A stretch of DNA of 64,000 nucleotides from Blastobasis lacticolella (Eukaryota; Arthropoda; Insecta; Lepidoptera; Blastobasidae). The stretch spans positions 20,839,622-20,903,621 of the forward strand of contig LR990044.1 in NCBI GenBank assembly GCA_905147135.1, written 5' to 3'. A program made the position numbers and the translations under genes. Below, in pieces: positions 27,201 through 42,200 of this stretch. The notes beneath the pieces are model-generated. The model was not told the origin of the DNA. It ran no database searches and saw only the letters and a list, made by a program, of their open reading frames with translations. The number at the start of each line of letters is the position of its first letter. The stretch's first letter is position 1.

Positions 27201-30200
27201 CAGAATAGGCCAACACTTTCAAAACTCGCACGTACCCTCTCTAAGCTGGACCCAGACAGACTTCACAGCCGTATCAATAATTAATACCTGTTTTGCAAAG
27301 TGCTATGTTTGGTCCTAGGTACGGTAGAGAGCTATACCTATTACCAGGTAGACTAGACTTGTATAGAGGGCTTAATTTCGCAATGGTGTAAGCCGATTGC
27401 TTTTGCCTTTGAGGGATTTTCTTTTGAAAGGAACACTCTTATTACAAGTATATTGATAGGTGATTTTTGACTACTTTGTGTAAATATAGATAATATATAA
27501 ATGTATGGATGAATGTGAATGTAGATTATTATTAGTATTTATAGCAACCGCTTTCCGTAGTATTAGCTGTGTGCTCTTTCATCAAATTAAGAATACTTAA
27601 TAGATATACGGACTTTTTTAAGACGGGAAATCTTCGAAAGATACCACGTCACCCGGGGGAATGACGGTGGACATGTGGGATTGCCCGAAAAGGAACCTAC
27701 CCTACCCTACGGACTGACATACAGCCAAATCAACAAACTGATTTTATAAATACGTCATATTTTATCAAATATTATTATTGATTAAGTTATGGTTACGAAA
27801 ATTTAGGAACTGTTTTAAGTAAATAAAAATAAGACACTTGCAAGCACTTAATCTATACTGCAAATACTTTTCTACTAGAAAAACAAAGCACTGTAGTTAC
27901 AAACGAAATAAATCAAATTACAAATGGAAAACGCTAAACAAATTACATGGTTGTTCGAAACAACCGCATCTAAATTAATTGGCAACAATTCGCGGAATCT
28001 AAACACGAGTGTTGGGGGCCATTTCGCAACTATCTGTTGACACAGGGACGTTTTAAGGAGGCCAAGAAATGTGTCTTGAAATCGGACTGAATCTGTATTT
28101 ATTTATTTATTTAACTGTTTATTGTACACAATTACGACCTGAGTGGTTCAATGGTCAACATGCCGGTCTGCCACGCAAGAGGTCCCGGGTTCGATTCCCG
28201 GCCGGGCAGAAATTGAAATGATGAATTTTAATTTCTGTTACGGGTCTGGGTGTTCTATGTATAATAAGTATGTATTTAAAAGTATTTAAGTAGTATATCA
28301 GTTATCTAGCACCCATAGCACAAGCTTTGCTTAGTTTGGGGCTAGATGGCGCTGTGTGAATTTGTCCACGAATATTTATTTATATTTATATAATAATGAT
28401 ATTCTTTTTAAGAATAAGAATCAGAATAAGATGCTTCTTTGTACTACTTCGTTATGATTATGGTACAAACTAAATCATCTTAACGTTAATGTTCTGATTG
28501 TTCTCGCGTACGAGGTTTCTGGGTCCGCCATAATCATGATTCCGGATTTGGCAGATTAAGTAATTACAGTAAAGCAACTGCCATAGCAGACCTTTGTTCA
28601 TTATGGTGGAAACTATATTTAAAACAAACACAAAACAGTACAGAAAACTTTGATTATTCTTAAGGCACTTTTCCTCTAACATTTTGGCAGCCATTTTTGA
28701 TAATGGTGAACCATAACATTGTAATTTAGCGACCATTCAAAATTGCCGCCGAATAACCATGAGTGTATTTAACAAAGCCTTGCAATAAAATTTAGGACAC
28801 CTCGGATTTATGTCAATATTGTCAATGCTGACGTTCCATCCGCTCCATGAGCATTATTCATAATGCAGTGGAGTTTCTTGGAACAATTTTCTGCTTCCTC
28901 CTTCCCGAGTCCGCCCGAGGCCCGTACGATATTAATTACCGAATCGGTTATAATGCGCCGCAGCGATGAATCATACGACAAAGGCGCGGGAAGGCGACAA
29001 AAGGCCTTCCCGGCAGGCACCCAAGGTGTTAAATTTAAGGCCCACAATGGCCACTGTACGAGTACGATATTACGAACGGGGACTCAAATATTGTGGCTCT
29101 GGATTTATGTGCAAAGTTAGATTGCAATTAGGGCGGCTATGGAGCAATGTACGTGGGAAACGGCAATGCGGTCGCTATTATGTTGTGCCAACATTGATGG
29201 GTGGTTTGGTCACAGTGCAGAAAGTACCAGTAAGCCTTCTCGGCCTTTTAAAAACTTTCGAGTGGCGCTTTTGTATCGTAAGGTCTCCAGGAAACATGTC
29301 TCATTGGCTAGAGCGGATCTGTCAAATAGAATCGGTTGGGAGTGTCATCTCGTGGATTATTGAATTCGGAAACATACACTTAAAAGTTATTAGGGTGACC
29401 GCTCAGATGGTGTCCGGCAGAGTACTAACCCCTACGATTTACGGTTATCGTTATGTAAATGACGCCACACATGAACATTACACCTAATGTATGATAGAGG
29501 GGTCATTTCGCTTCGACTATACAAGGCGACTAAAATGTTAAAGGCAGACTAGCTTCCGGAAACCAGAAAATGGGCAGTAGCTTTTCCTGTAGAAGAATTA
29601 TAATTTTCGCCATTGCTTTCCCTCAGTGCAAGGTGACCTACCGTTACTTTCTATCTTACTGTGGTTCAATGTAGAATTTCGCCACCGCTAATGTTTGCTG
29701 ATGATAGTTGGCGGTAAGAGTTTGGTGATGTGTCGTGCTGTTTGTTTCGTAAATGTTGTTATTATTGTGGGTCGTCTAAGGGGATTTTGGTGCGATTAAT
29801 TTGTGTGGGAAACAAGGATGGATGTTGTATTGTAAGCTTGTTACAACAGGAAGTCGTGGTTGCATATTGTTTGTTGTGAATTTCGTTACTGAGGTCAATT
29901 TCATTTCATTTCGATTGAAGAATATTTTATTCAATTTACTACTCATTTCATCATCATCGTCGCAGTTTCGCCTCACGACTCTGTGCCGCTACCCACTTAT
30001 TGAATACTTACAGCTTTTCTTCAGATAAGAAAAGACTCTTGAAATAAGCTTTCGCGATTGATTATTTTTTAACATAATTGGACTAGCCAGGCATTTGACC
30101 ACCATGTCACCTGGTGGTCAGCGACGATGCAGCCGATGATGGAGCATGATTGTCTAGGAACAGTCTATTCACTCTAGCCTTGAAGGTCATCACGGTAGTC

Positions 30201-33200
30201 CAGATCATGATTTGGCATAGCATGGCTAAGTTACTTATGTCGGTAATTCCAAAGATGGAACACACCTAATAACAGGCTATTCACATACTTCAACCATACT
30301 TCACACCATTATAAGGTAATGGCCTGCAGCCCAAAAGCAGTTACTGTAGACTCTGCACTCAGTTACCCTGGCTGCTCTCCTCCCACACCTAGCTTAAAGA
30401 AATAACGCTAGCAATCTGCTAAGAGGCAGCTGTGCTCCTCATAAAAATATATACCCACTTGACATCCAGTTACTGGGAGTTTTAAGTCGTTGGGTGTGCG
30501 AGTTTGGCGACGATGGCCGGAGCGTTTTAGCGGCGTGCGAAACACACCTGGGACTTTGTGGAAGTTTCGAACTGGCTCCACTGTGATGCGAGGGGCACTG
30601 AATATTGAATATTGTAGGGAAATATGGCTTGAGTGGCTGTAGGCTTGTTGGAGTCGGTTATTTGTTGGCGTTTTTTATTGTTTCTGCTATTTGTCAGACT
30701 TGGATATTTGTTTGAGAAAGCAACCAGTTATTCCTTCGGCTGATTCATATGTATTCATTCATACATCTGTCAGAGAATTGAATCAGCGTTACATTTAGGT
30801 TTAGGTGAAGACTTTATCATTATCTGTTAATAGTTTAGGCTTTCTAAAAGGATTTTTATTTAATTTAAATGGCGTTAGAATGTTTTTCCGCCGGAAAGCC
30901 TAGCTTCCTCTTCTCCTCTATAAAACTGTAGAAAGCCGTGTCTTTACATTGAAGATATTTCAGAAAAAATAGTCGAGATAGGGTTCTGCGACGTAACTAG
31001 CCCGAAAGAAAATTTGTTTGTATGTTCGCGCATCACGCAAAAACTACTGAACGGATTTTGATTCGATTTTCATAATTTGGTAGCTTAAAGTCTAGGGGAA
31101 GCTATGTCTCATGTAATTCAAGTGAGTAGAACCAAAGATACAGGTTGACCTCCCCGTAGTACAAGCATTCATACAATACGGAGGTCATTTAAAATTGTCT
31201 GTCATACAAACTATTTCCACGCGGACGTAGGTACTCGTGGGCAAAAGCTAGTACCTATACCAAGACCAAAAAATTACTTTGGTGTTGTCGTCCGTATCGG
31301 CTAACGTCAAAGACATTTAATCTTTTGATAGGTATTTAGAAAAAAAAAATTATACAAAATAATATTAAAAGCACAAGGAAAGCTTTTTGTTTTGTAAGGT
31401 AGAAGTTGGCAGAAAACTTTTAACGAGACCGCGATCGACGTTTTGCTCCGGAGGGACGACCGGTCTTGCGGACACGTGAATAGAAGGAATACTTTGACGT
31501 TCGAACTAATTTTTACGGAAAAATATATTTGAGGGAGAAAAGTAAGTAAACGGGAATAAAATAATATAAGAAAATAATAATAATTACATGAATCTGTGTC
31601 TCCTTATACACACTTACAAGAAAATTGGACTGTCTAATACCTAGTCCCTACTTACTTAATTTATATAGTCTGTCTGTAGGTCTGTCTCCCAAGGTGCGAG
31701 CTACCGAGCCTACATTAAAAACAACCCAAGGTGCCAGCTACAGAGAGCCTACATTAAAAACAACCCAAGGTGCCAGCTACAGAGCCTACATTAAAAACAA
31801 AAAAGTCCTTTACAATGTACAGTACTCGTCTATCCCTCGAGGCGTGAAGCAGTTCAAGTTCAATCAAAGAAGGCAAACAGCGGGGTGGAGGGGGCGGGGT
31901 GTCCGGAGATGACTCACGAGGGTCAGGGGGAGGTTGGAACTTGGAAATCAATAAACACCAGAGAATCAGATGGGATCGAATTGCTGGAGTATGCCTTTTT
32001 TAATGATATCGGGGCATTGCGTTGTTAAGCTGGCGTAGAATGCCTTTTTTAATGATATCGGGGGCACTGAGTTATAAAAAAGGGAGATTATGGTGGACGC
32101 TAGTTTGGGAGGGTTTCTGGAGTTGATTGGGCGGAATAATTGGCGATAATGTGGACAGTAAAGCAGTGGTGGTGAAATGGGCGGTGTATCTGCATTGCAT
32201 GCTGGTGACGTAGATTTAAACCCCTACAGAGACTCTAGCTAAGTAATGGATATTCTATGCTAGGTATACAAATTGTACGGTGAAAAAAATGGTTGAAAAA
32301 AGTGGTGGACTGGCATTGAGGTAGTGTGTAATCTAAGACTGTTCTTCATTTAGAGCATAATATAAATTTTTGAAACCTGTCAGACTAATGCTTACATTCT
32401 ATCGGGTGGCCCGTTATTTTCGTTTACCACCTATAATAAAAAAAAAAATTGGCGATCTGAGTGGTTCAGTAGATCAAAGGTCTTAAATTTATTCTCCAAG
32501 CCTATTAATTTATTTTTATTTGATTTAATGATCATGGACTCGTATGAGCCACATTAACAACCTTTCATAATAAACCTGCTACCTCACCTTCTTCTTAAAT
32601 TCGTCAATAAATCGCATTAAAGCAAAAGTTTTATAAAAGTACGCATTACTACATTTCAACTTAAAATAACATCAAATTCCTTTAGAAGAACGTGGTCGAA
32701 TAGCAGTTTGGAACTCGATTTAATTGGAAAATCGCAAAGGATTCTCGAGTTCGCTTCGTTAGAAGTTTTCACTTCTTTCCTTTAAAGTTTGCGTGATTCT
32801 TGGTACAGCTGTTTGACTGTTTCCACTTGTAATTTGTCCAATTAGAAGTCTACTGCTTTAAGTTAAAATTGGTAGCTAAAAGGTAATCGTCCCAGTTTTA
32901 CAAATAAGTTTGGTTTCAAGTATGCTGTAGGTATTCTTCGGGGTTCTATCGCGTATCTTGGTTCGGCCCATCATATTTATCGTTACCTATAGGTATACTT
33001 TATAGACACGGGGTTTACCTATCCTTACTTATTTCCTTACATTACTATTAGTTTCTAAGTTAATTTATGATGTAATATAATATACATATATATGTCATGT
33101 TTGTTTGTTTGTGATTATTTCAAATGTTTACTTACATTCAAACACAGGATATTATATCTTAGTAAATACTCGATTTGTGCTTTTATCCTCTTCAATATAT

Positions 33201-36200
33201 TGTAAAATTACCTACAAAATGCTGTTCAACACCGTGAAAGGGACATATTACGAATATATAAATACCCAATGATTGCTGTAAATACTTTGAACTTTGAATT
33301 ATTAAATACAATGCACCTCTATAGTGCCATCAGAACAAAAACAAAAAGCCTGAATTGAAAGCGCGAAACAAGCGAGCTGCCCAGACTATTGTCCCCCAGA
33401 ATTGATTGTGAAATCTGCGTCGGATGGAAATTACCTTTTCACTTTCAATCGATTAAACACCGCGTGCGAACGGTTGGGGAAACGTGAAGGGGGACTTCAT
33501 TTTCAAATTGCAGTTATTATTTCTGTGAAGTTAAACACTGATGATGAAAGCCTTGAAGGGCCTCAGTCTAGCGGCAGCATGCTAACGATACCGATAACCA
33601 AAATTTTGCAATGTACGCCGATGACGGTAACTTGATGGGTGACCGTTTCCCACGAGCTCGCCACTCGTTAGGTGTGCCTCCTAATACCGTTGGCGGAGCA
33701 AGGTTGAATAAGGTCTTCCGCCGAGGACCCTGAGTCTGGTTAAACAGTCTCGGAGTCGATTGCGACCCCGTAACGGTATGTTAGAACTATACTAAAACCC
33801 TGTCAAAATCGATTCGTGTAAATATAAAACAAAAAGGGCAGATGTTTCATCTTAAAGTCTCTCCCTTGCACTATAACATGGGGTGTTTCAAATGGCATGT
33901 CTACAGGCACCTCAAAGGCAGGCATCGCTTCCGCTCCTCTTAGGCTGCAGATGTCCTGGACGACGGTCGCTTTCCATCAGGTGGACCGTTCGTCTATGTA
34001 CCCTATCAGGCAATAAAAATGAAAGTTCTGTATCTCCGACCCGCCTGTGGAGATTTCGTGAAAATTCTCTAATACCCCAAGACTGGTACAAGACGGTTCT
34101 TCATACACATATCCCGTTATCCAGTCCCAGCCAGTATCTTTCTGACACAAAACAATACAAATAAAAACAAAACTAAATCGCCCGCTTTGACGACTGTCCC
34201 GCCCTAACCCTCGTGCCGTCCGGAACCGGAAGCGCCTCGCCGGCAATCGGTGCGGATCCGTATGGACGTTACAGCAAATGCGCCGGGTTGCGGATCCGTA
34301 CGGACAATGCGCCAAATTAGTGAGACGGAACTGGCGATGCAGTTGGTGCGTTTTGTTTAACGATTGAATGTTACTTTTTATTCATAACTAAAATGCGATG
34401 GCTGTGTGTAAGTGGATTCTTCGAAGAGTACGAGTAGATAGTATCTTGATCTCGGATTGCATTATTATAATGAAAGATTGAACGGATCTGTAAGTGTATT
34501 ATATTCTCTGATAGACATAGACATAATTTTATTGGTAAAAAATGTTTACAAGTCATTATCTCCTCAAGTTATTAGTCATTAGATCTGGACCTTCAAGGCT
34601 AGAGTGATTAGAAGTAATGAAGATGTTTAAGCTGTCGTGACCTGATAGTATATCGCATGTTAAAAATTCGAATAATACGAATACACTTTAAGTGAGTATT
34701 CCTATCAGAGGCGTTCATTTTATGACCAAAATACGCCACCCTCTTCTTTCTATACTTAGGCGCTCTAGAATAGTTGGTTATTTATTTATTTATTTTATTT
34801 ATTTAACATTTTATTGCACACAGTAAAATAAATAGAGAAACATCATACATATAGACGACACAACAGGCACTACTTATTGGTCTGGTTTAGTGATAAACCC
34901 ACCAACTACACTATTTACTTAGGTATATGTGTTATAAATTTAATCCCTCGATGAGCATCAAATATCGCCTCTCATTATTAAATTCGTGTTCAACAAATTT
35001 ACTGATAATACCTTTTAAATACAATACAATGGAAATTAATTAGTACTCCTTTGTCCGCCGTCGCCAGTTTCCGCCGAATGGACGGAAATGGATGTAAAAT
35101 GCATTAATATAAAATCGGACGTCGATGCATTGTTTCGATAGGAAAATTGAATTATGTCATGATCAACAGACTGTTAATTTTCGCAATGAAAGGCTTCATG
35201 ATTTACGCTAACGTAGAGTATAAATGTATTTACAGTATGGTTTACTGTACGGTGTGGTCCTTTCCAACATTAGCAAAGCGGCAAAGTTAGAAGTGATGGC
35301 GATATTGCAATAATTTGTTTAATACTACCGACCCGTTCGGGTTTCGCGCGGGTTTTCTTGTGGGTTCTCTATTGTAACACGCATTACACAGAATACAAAT
35401 GTCTGACACCAGGCACTGGAGACCACGGCCCAAGAAGCGATGGCTTGACGTCGTTAAGCATGACATACGTGCCAACAACTCCCCACCAAGGATGCTGAAC
35501 ATCGAACGAAGTGGACCAAGAGGATTGATTAGGAAGGCGGACCCCGAGTCTTCGCGTACCACGAGGGAGCGCAACTGGAATTTAACACCAAGATGATGAT
35601 GAAGATGATGATGATTATTATTATATATTTAAACCTTCCGGAATAAATGTTCTAACTAAATAAACTATAATTTCAACGCAGTTTTTTTCACTAGAAAAAA
35701 ATCCTTACAAAAACTTGTCATTGCAATAATCTATGTTCACGACATTAAAACAATTTATTAAAACAGATATTAATGCTTTGACTTATTGCTCGAAAGCAAT
35801 TCCATCCATTGCGACCGCAAACTCGTTACATAGGAACGTATAATCAGGAGGCAGCGTTTGGAATTTGATGTACGACCTCTGAGGAATTTCATTAGTGATT
35901 GTATTCATTTGTGGCTTCGTACAAGCTTAGGGCTCGGGCTGTGCTGTAGTCGAATTTGAGTTACAATCGAATTCAATATTTGCGCATATATTTTGTCTAC
36001 GTGTAGAAATGATCCGGCTATAGAGCAAATGCCACCGGGTACCCGATAATTGTCCCCGATGTGTACCGTTTTCTTTTGTGTCAAATGTTATTGCATTGCA
36101 AAATTATCGTATCGTGGCGTCTTTAGTAATAATTGTTTTTTTTTCTTTCTTTCAAATGGGTGAAAGGCGAAGATTCGTATCGTAGCACAAAATAGGGAAA

Positions 36201-39200
36201 CTGATCCTTACAAAAGCGACCCAGAAAATTATTCTGGAGTAAGAAGGTGTTTTTACCTCTAACATGCGATCGGTTCGTAAATCATGAGCAATTCTTAATT
36301 CATGGCTTGTAAGGCTTGCCCTTTCAGCGTTAAGCCGCTTTTTTATTTACTTTTTGGGTAGATTGTCCCAGGTGTGCTGTCTTTTGAGACGTGATATCTG
36401 AAGAGTCCCACTGAGGTTCTGAGCCTGTTCTGGTGATGTGAGATTATTCTCAAAAAAAAGGAGAAGTAAAATATGGATGCAACTGTAACCAGGTTTTCTT
36501 GTGAATATCGCGGAAAACCAATTTGAAAACTATAATATTCCTACGTATTTTTTCATGATTTTATAAACTCAAACTCAACATTTCTGTATTGATCATCAAA
36601 AAGGTCGTAGGAAAGTAGGAAGGAAACATACAGTGACACGTTGGTCGCACCATTGCCGGAGCACACCCGCCCCATGCCGACCACGGCCGGACCGTACTCG
36701 ATAATACCAGACAGATCCGGGCAGCGCCCGACAATGCCAGGCAGAGCCTGGATTGCGCCCGACATGTTATGTAGGTATGTCGAGTATACTTCTACTATAT
36801 CTACTTCTATTTAAAGCACACTGTCCACTCATTAGGGATTGAAATCGAGACCGCTGTAATGACCAAATTACGCATCCCGAAACTTTTCACATCAAAACTT
36901 TTACATAACCCTATAAAAACGTAAACGGGCACCGCAGGAATTTTGGGAAATTCATTAAAAAGCCCATTACAACGGTCGCACATTACGCGATATTTTGGTA
37001 CGGAATTAGTGCACTTTCCGGACGGGTTTAGGGTTATAACGCACGAATTTAAAATTTTGGACCTGGTAATAAATAAAATAAATAATCGTAAAGAAATTCA
37101 CACAACGCCATCTAGCCCCTGATAAACTACTTATATACTTTTAAATCCATACTTATTAAACATAGAACACCCAGACCCGTAACAGAAATTAAAATTCATC
37201 ATTCAATCAATCGAACCCGGGATCTCTTGCGTGGCAGACCGGCATGTTGACCACTGAACCACTCAGGTCGTCACTAGACCGGCCTCTGTGAAGATCTCTG
37301 GGGGAGGCCTATGCCCAGAAGTCTTCCGGCTGATATTATGATGGTGATGTTGAATGAAAACAGCATAGAAATCAGTCCATCATCTTCATTTTTTAACACC
37401 TTTCTTTTTGCATTCTTGGGAGTACAACATGCAATTGACACTGCCAAGGCGCGCTTATCCCACAACGGGATTACTTCTAGCTAACTTTGATAATTCTAAA
37501 AGAGCTTCATGGAGCTATAGACCAGTTTACTTGGATTCCGTAACCGCACGACTAAACAATTAATTTGAGGGAAAATCGCTATATGTGGGAGCCCTAATCC
37601 GGACATTTCCAGTTAAAACATGTTGTTTAGAGTCCTCTGAAGGTAGTTAACTTGGTCCCAGGGACTAATTTAAGGGTTGACCGTAAACCCTTTGGATCAG
37701 TAAGTGGATTGTAATGAATATTAGGCCTGCCGCCCTGTGGCGCCACGGCACGGCACGGCAAGTTATTTTTGGAAACAATTGACTTGAAAGTAGCCGTGTG
37801 GTGTCTGGCAGAGTAGAATAGCACCAACCCCTTACACTCGTGGATGTCGTACAAAGTGACTAATGTTTTCTAGGCGAAATATCTATGATCTGTTTATTCT
37901 GACATGTCTTATTTGGTGAACAAACAATGCCCAAAATCACGACTTGTCGTATCAATCACGCTACGTATATTGTATATAAATGTCTTGAATTATACAAGAA
38001 ATACATAGAATGTTAATTTCAACGAATACTGCTGCACATTATCAATTTAAATACATAATTTGCTGAACCAAATAGGACAAGTCAGTTTGGATAGATTATA
38101 GAGTCTCTATAGACGGGAAAATGGGCAGCAGCGTTTTTCAATACTGCGATCTCCAACCCGCCTCCCGAGCGTGGATATTATGGCAATAACCTTCCCTATC
38201 GTGGGAGAGGCCCTTAGTTCTGCAGTGGACTGATACGGGCTGTGAGGATGAACTTAGGATGAAATTAAAAGGTCCAAATTGCATTAACAAACGTGAAACA
38301 GACAACAGTACTGTTGTAAGCTTAGACATACCGTATAGACAGCCTTTGGCACCTCGACGAGATTGCCAATCTCGCGTTGCGGGCAGACTGACGGACAATG
38401 ACTGCCGGACGTCACTGCATAGCTAATGATACCACGACATAATTGCCGTCAGTATGTGTTTCTACTTCTTATCGAGTCGATAGGAGTCGACTAGGCTCCC
38501 ACTTACACTTGGCCCAGTGTGCGCTTACAAGTAGAGATGCCAAACCCTGGCCGTGCTGCGCCGCAAGTGAGCGCCGGACTTTAGGGGCTTACAGAACGAC
38601 ATTGTCTCACGGCGCAGCGGGTGCGGGTTATGTTAATGGTTAATAGAAGCATCAAAATTACTTTGCCTATCCTGAATTAGGTTAATGACACTGTAATGGG
38701 TAAGTGGGTTACGTTTAGCTTTACCGTCTTATTTTGTTTCATTGTGAAATTTTCAATGCAATGTGACTGCTTCTAGCAGGCGGGTATACTCTTTATATAT
38801 TTTTGACGATGCAAGATGTAGATGGGATTTATACGCATTATACGGCAGACAAACAGGCAAGCGGGCCACCTGATGGAAAGTGGTGACCGCCGCCTATGGA
38901 CATCAGCAACACCAGGAAAGCACCATTTGCTCATTTGCTACCACAGCAACTTGTCCCAGGGGTTTACAGGTGGACGCATTGGTGATACGCAGCGTGACTA
39001 TTTTTAACCCTCGACGAAAGAGAGGGTGTTATAAGATTGACGTGTGTATCTGTAGATTTGTGTGTCTGTCTGTTTCATATTAGCTCCCGAACGGATGAAC
39101 CGATTTGGAAGCGGTTTTCTTTATTAGAAAGCCAGTTTAATCGAGATGAGTCTTAGGTATGTTTCTTCAAAATCAGTTTAGCAGTTTAGAAAATATTTGA

Positions 39201-42200
39201 GTTTAAGTAAACTTGATCGGAGGTTATTTGACTTTTTAGTTTATCGATTAAATGGCCAACTAAAAAAAGTAGCAACGTTTAAAATTTAATTCTGATAGTG
39301 TTTAAAAGATGATAATCATATCAGCCGAAAGACTGACCCACTGCTGGGCATAGGCTTCACCCAGAGATCTCCACAAAGGCCGGTCCTGTGCCTTCCGCAT
39401 CCAGCTGGTACCTGTGATCTTTACCAGCTCATCGGTCTCCTTGTGGGCCTTAAAAAAAGATAAGAGCGCGTAATCGCGTGATCAAGGTGGATGATCTAAG
39501 ACCGGAGAGTACAATCAACACCATTGACTAACACCTAACCAAACTACTTAATAATCCACTTGGTCTACACATCTCGCGACTAAATGAAAACTTGACAATC
39601 CTTACAACAAATAATCATCATCATCGTCATCACAGCCCATAACAGTACAATGCAGGACATAGGGCCAATAAATCATGCCTCAGCTATAAACCCATGGCAA
39701 TAAATTATTGATCCAAGTCCTTTGATCGTGTTTTGAACTTTTGTATTAGAATTGTTTTATGAGAGTTTTTGTTTACATGGGCCCGCTTTGCCGGTGTACA
39801 TTTCATGATTATTCATACATACAAGTACATATAGAACAGCCGAATCGACAAAATATAAAATCGATTATAAAAGGTTTAATAGGCGATTTGAGTTCCGATT
39901 TATAGTGTTTGTGCTTATAAAAAATATAGGCTGATAAAAAAATATTATCATCTTGGCGTTAATGTCCCGATTGTGCTCTCGTGCATGAGGACCCGGGGTT
40001 TAACCATGATCCAGGATTTAGCAGGTCAGATAAATACAGTGGAGCGACTGCCATCTGACCTCCGTGACCCTGCTACCACCCTTGGTTCCGCAACCTACCA
40101 GATTGGATCATGGTTACACATTCAGTCGTTTGAATGTGCAGGTTTCATCACGATGTTTACCCTCACCGTAAGAGTATCGGTTAGTATTCAAACGTAAAAA
40201 ACGTAAGAATGCTCAAATGATTAAATACCTGAGGATTTCATGCTTTACTACCCCTTACCGACGCAGTAAAACAATATACACCAGTCCGTATTCGAATAAC
40301 TCAGGAGTTCTATAACGCTTCGAGCTCGTTCCCTATTCAAATAAAAGTTTAAAGTTCCAACAGGGAATCCGGTTTTCAAACAAACCGTCTGAACTGAAAC
40401 TCGCAGCGGACATCGCATCGCCAGGATTGCGGGTAGTTGGGAACTTTTCTACCTGCTCGCTTAATGAACCTTGTATTTTATGCAGGTACCGTTATCCTGT
40501 TTGATTCAGAGTTTAGTTTCTCGACTTTTAGGGTTCCGTAAGCGTAGGGGGAAAACAGAATTTCATTATTTTGTAAATCATCATCATCCGAGCGGTTAAT
40601 CCCAGGTTCTGACTGGGTCCGTTACTTTGTCCGATCTTTATAATTCCTACGTCGGAATCCGTTGTCTCTCGCTCCCGGCTCGGCGATAAAATGTTTATTT
40701 CTTATAACAATTTAGTACAACTGTTGTGATGACGATCATGATTGGTAATCCTCCGCTTTGTGTCAGATAACAGAGCAGGTAGACACTTGAAATGTTCACA
40801 GCCGTTGTCTGTCATAACTATAAATAATAAAAGTAAGAGAATGTAAAAATTAAGAGGATGTCTCCGTAGAAGAAAATTTTTAACCGTTTTCTGGGTTTAT
40901 ATTTTTGCTCTATCGTAAATAAAATAATAAAAACCGATAAAATACGTATTAGAAGGCACACCCAACAAATGGCGAGCTCGTTATGCCGATGCTCGACTAG
41001 GCGTAAAGTACGAAACGGTCATCCATCTAATTCCCGGACTCTGCGTGCGTTGTTTAACTTTGGTTATCGATCTCGCAAGCATGCTGCCACTAGACGGACC
41101 GCTATAGAATTAACAGTAAATTTTTACCAACTAAATCTTACTTTGACATAAATTTCCTTGTTTAGGTATCTAAGAATTATTTGTGTGGAATGCAGAATGA
41201 GACAGAACCTTTTGTAAGCAAGTGCGACTCGCACTTAGCCAGTTTTCGTTCAGTTCAGTTCTGATTCGACCGTACGCATAACTTTGCATACAGTTCATAG
41301 CTTCATGCCCGCGCTAGCAGTGTTCTATTTGCATATGCAGGATTGAATTACAACGATCTTCCGCTGACAGAAGCTTTCTGGAGCTTCCCGCTGAGTGATG
41401 TTGCCTGAGGCTGTGAGCAAAATGTGTTTCGGCGGCTCGAAAGCTTTTGCGAAGGATCGCTGATACATTTTTGCTCGCGAGCTCTTGTGTAAAAATGTTT
41501 TTATTTTTATTTGCTAGGGTAGTAAAACTGTGTATTAGTATTTTGTTGTTCCAATATCTTTTCAATTGCTTTGTTTTCCAATTATATTTATTATCCATGA
41601 ATTATTGTGACAAGGTAAGTACTTACCTATATAAATAATATCAGTCTCACGTTTCTAATAAAAAAATGATTTAATAACCTAACCGAAATGAAAACATCGG
41701 AAAACCCCCGATCAGTTTACATGCTCAAATACTTCCAAAACTACTGAATCGATTTGAATGAAACAATGGAGACTTGATGAAACAAACTTAGGACAATCTC
41801 GATTAAACTGGCTTACAAATCAAAAGAACTGCATCGAAATTGGTCCACCCATTCGAGAGCCACGACGCCAGACAGACACACAGACACCACCCTTTTTTCG
41901 TCGGAGCCTAAAACAATTTCCAACGCCACGTAAAAGCATTGACAAATAAAAAATTACACGAGAAACGCTATTTCCGGCAATACATTCGCTGCACAGAAAT
42001 ACATTGTTGAGAAAATCGCATTTATCATTTATTTGTGCACCGTTACTTGGAGCGGATACGTTATAGGAGACGCCGCCATCTATTTCGCCCATCTATACCC
42101 ACCGGGAGGGATTTGGTCGTACATAATTACAACAAAGTTCTATCATCACAGCCCGTAACAGTCCACTGCAGGACTTAGGGCCTCTCCCACGTAAGGGGAG

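Noticed and set aside
28134..28210. tRNA-Gly gene
   Set aside because: A and B boxes are present, but the acceptor stem is not paired and the same unit recurs with a common non-tRNA body: SINE-B.
28966..29487. 173-codon open frame
   Set aside because: No recognisable motif, odd composition, overlaps other frames, and its end runs into repeat family D sequence.
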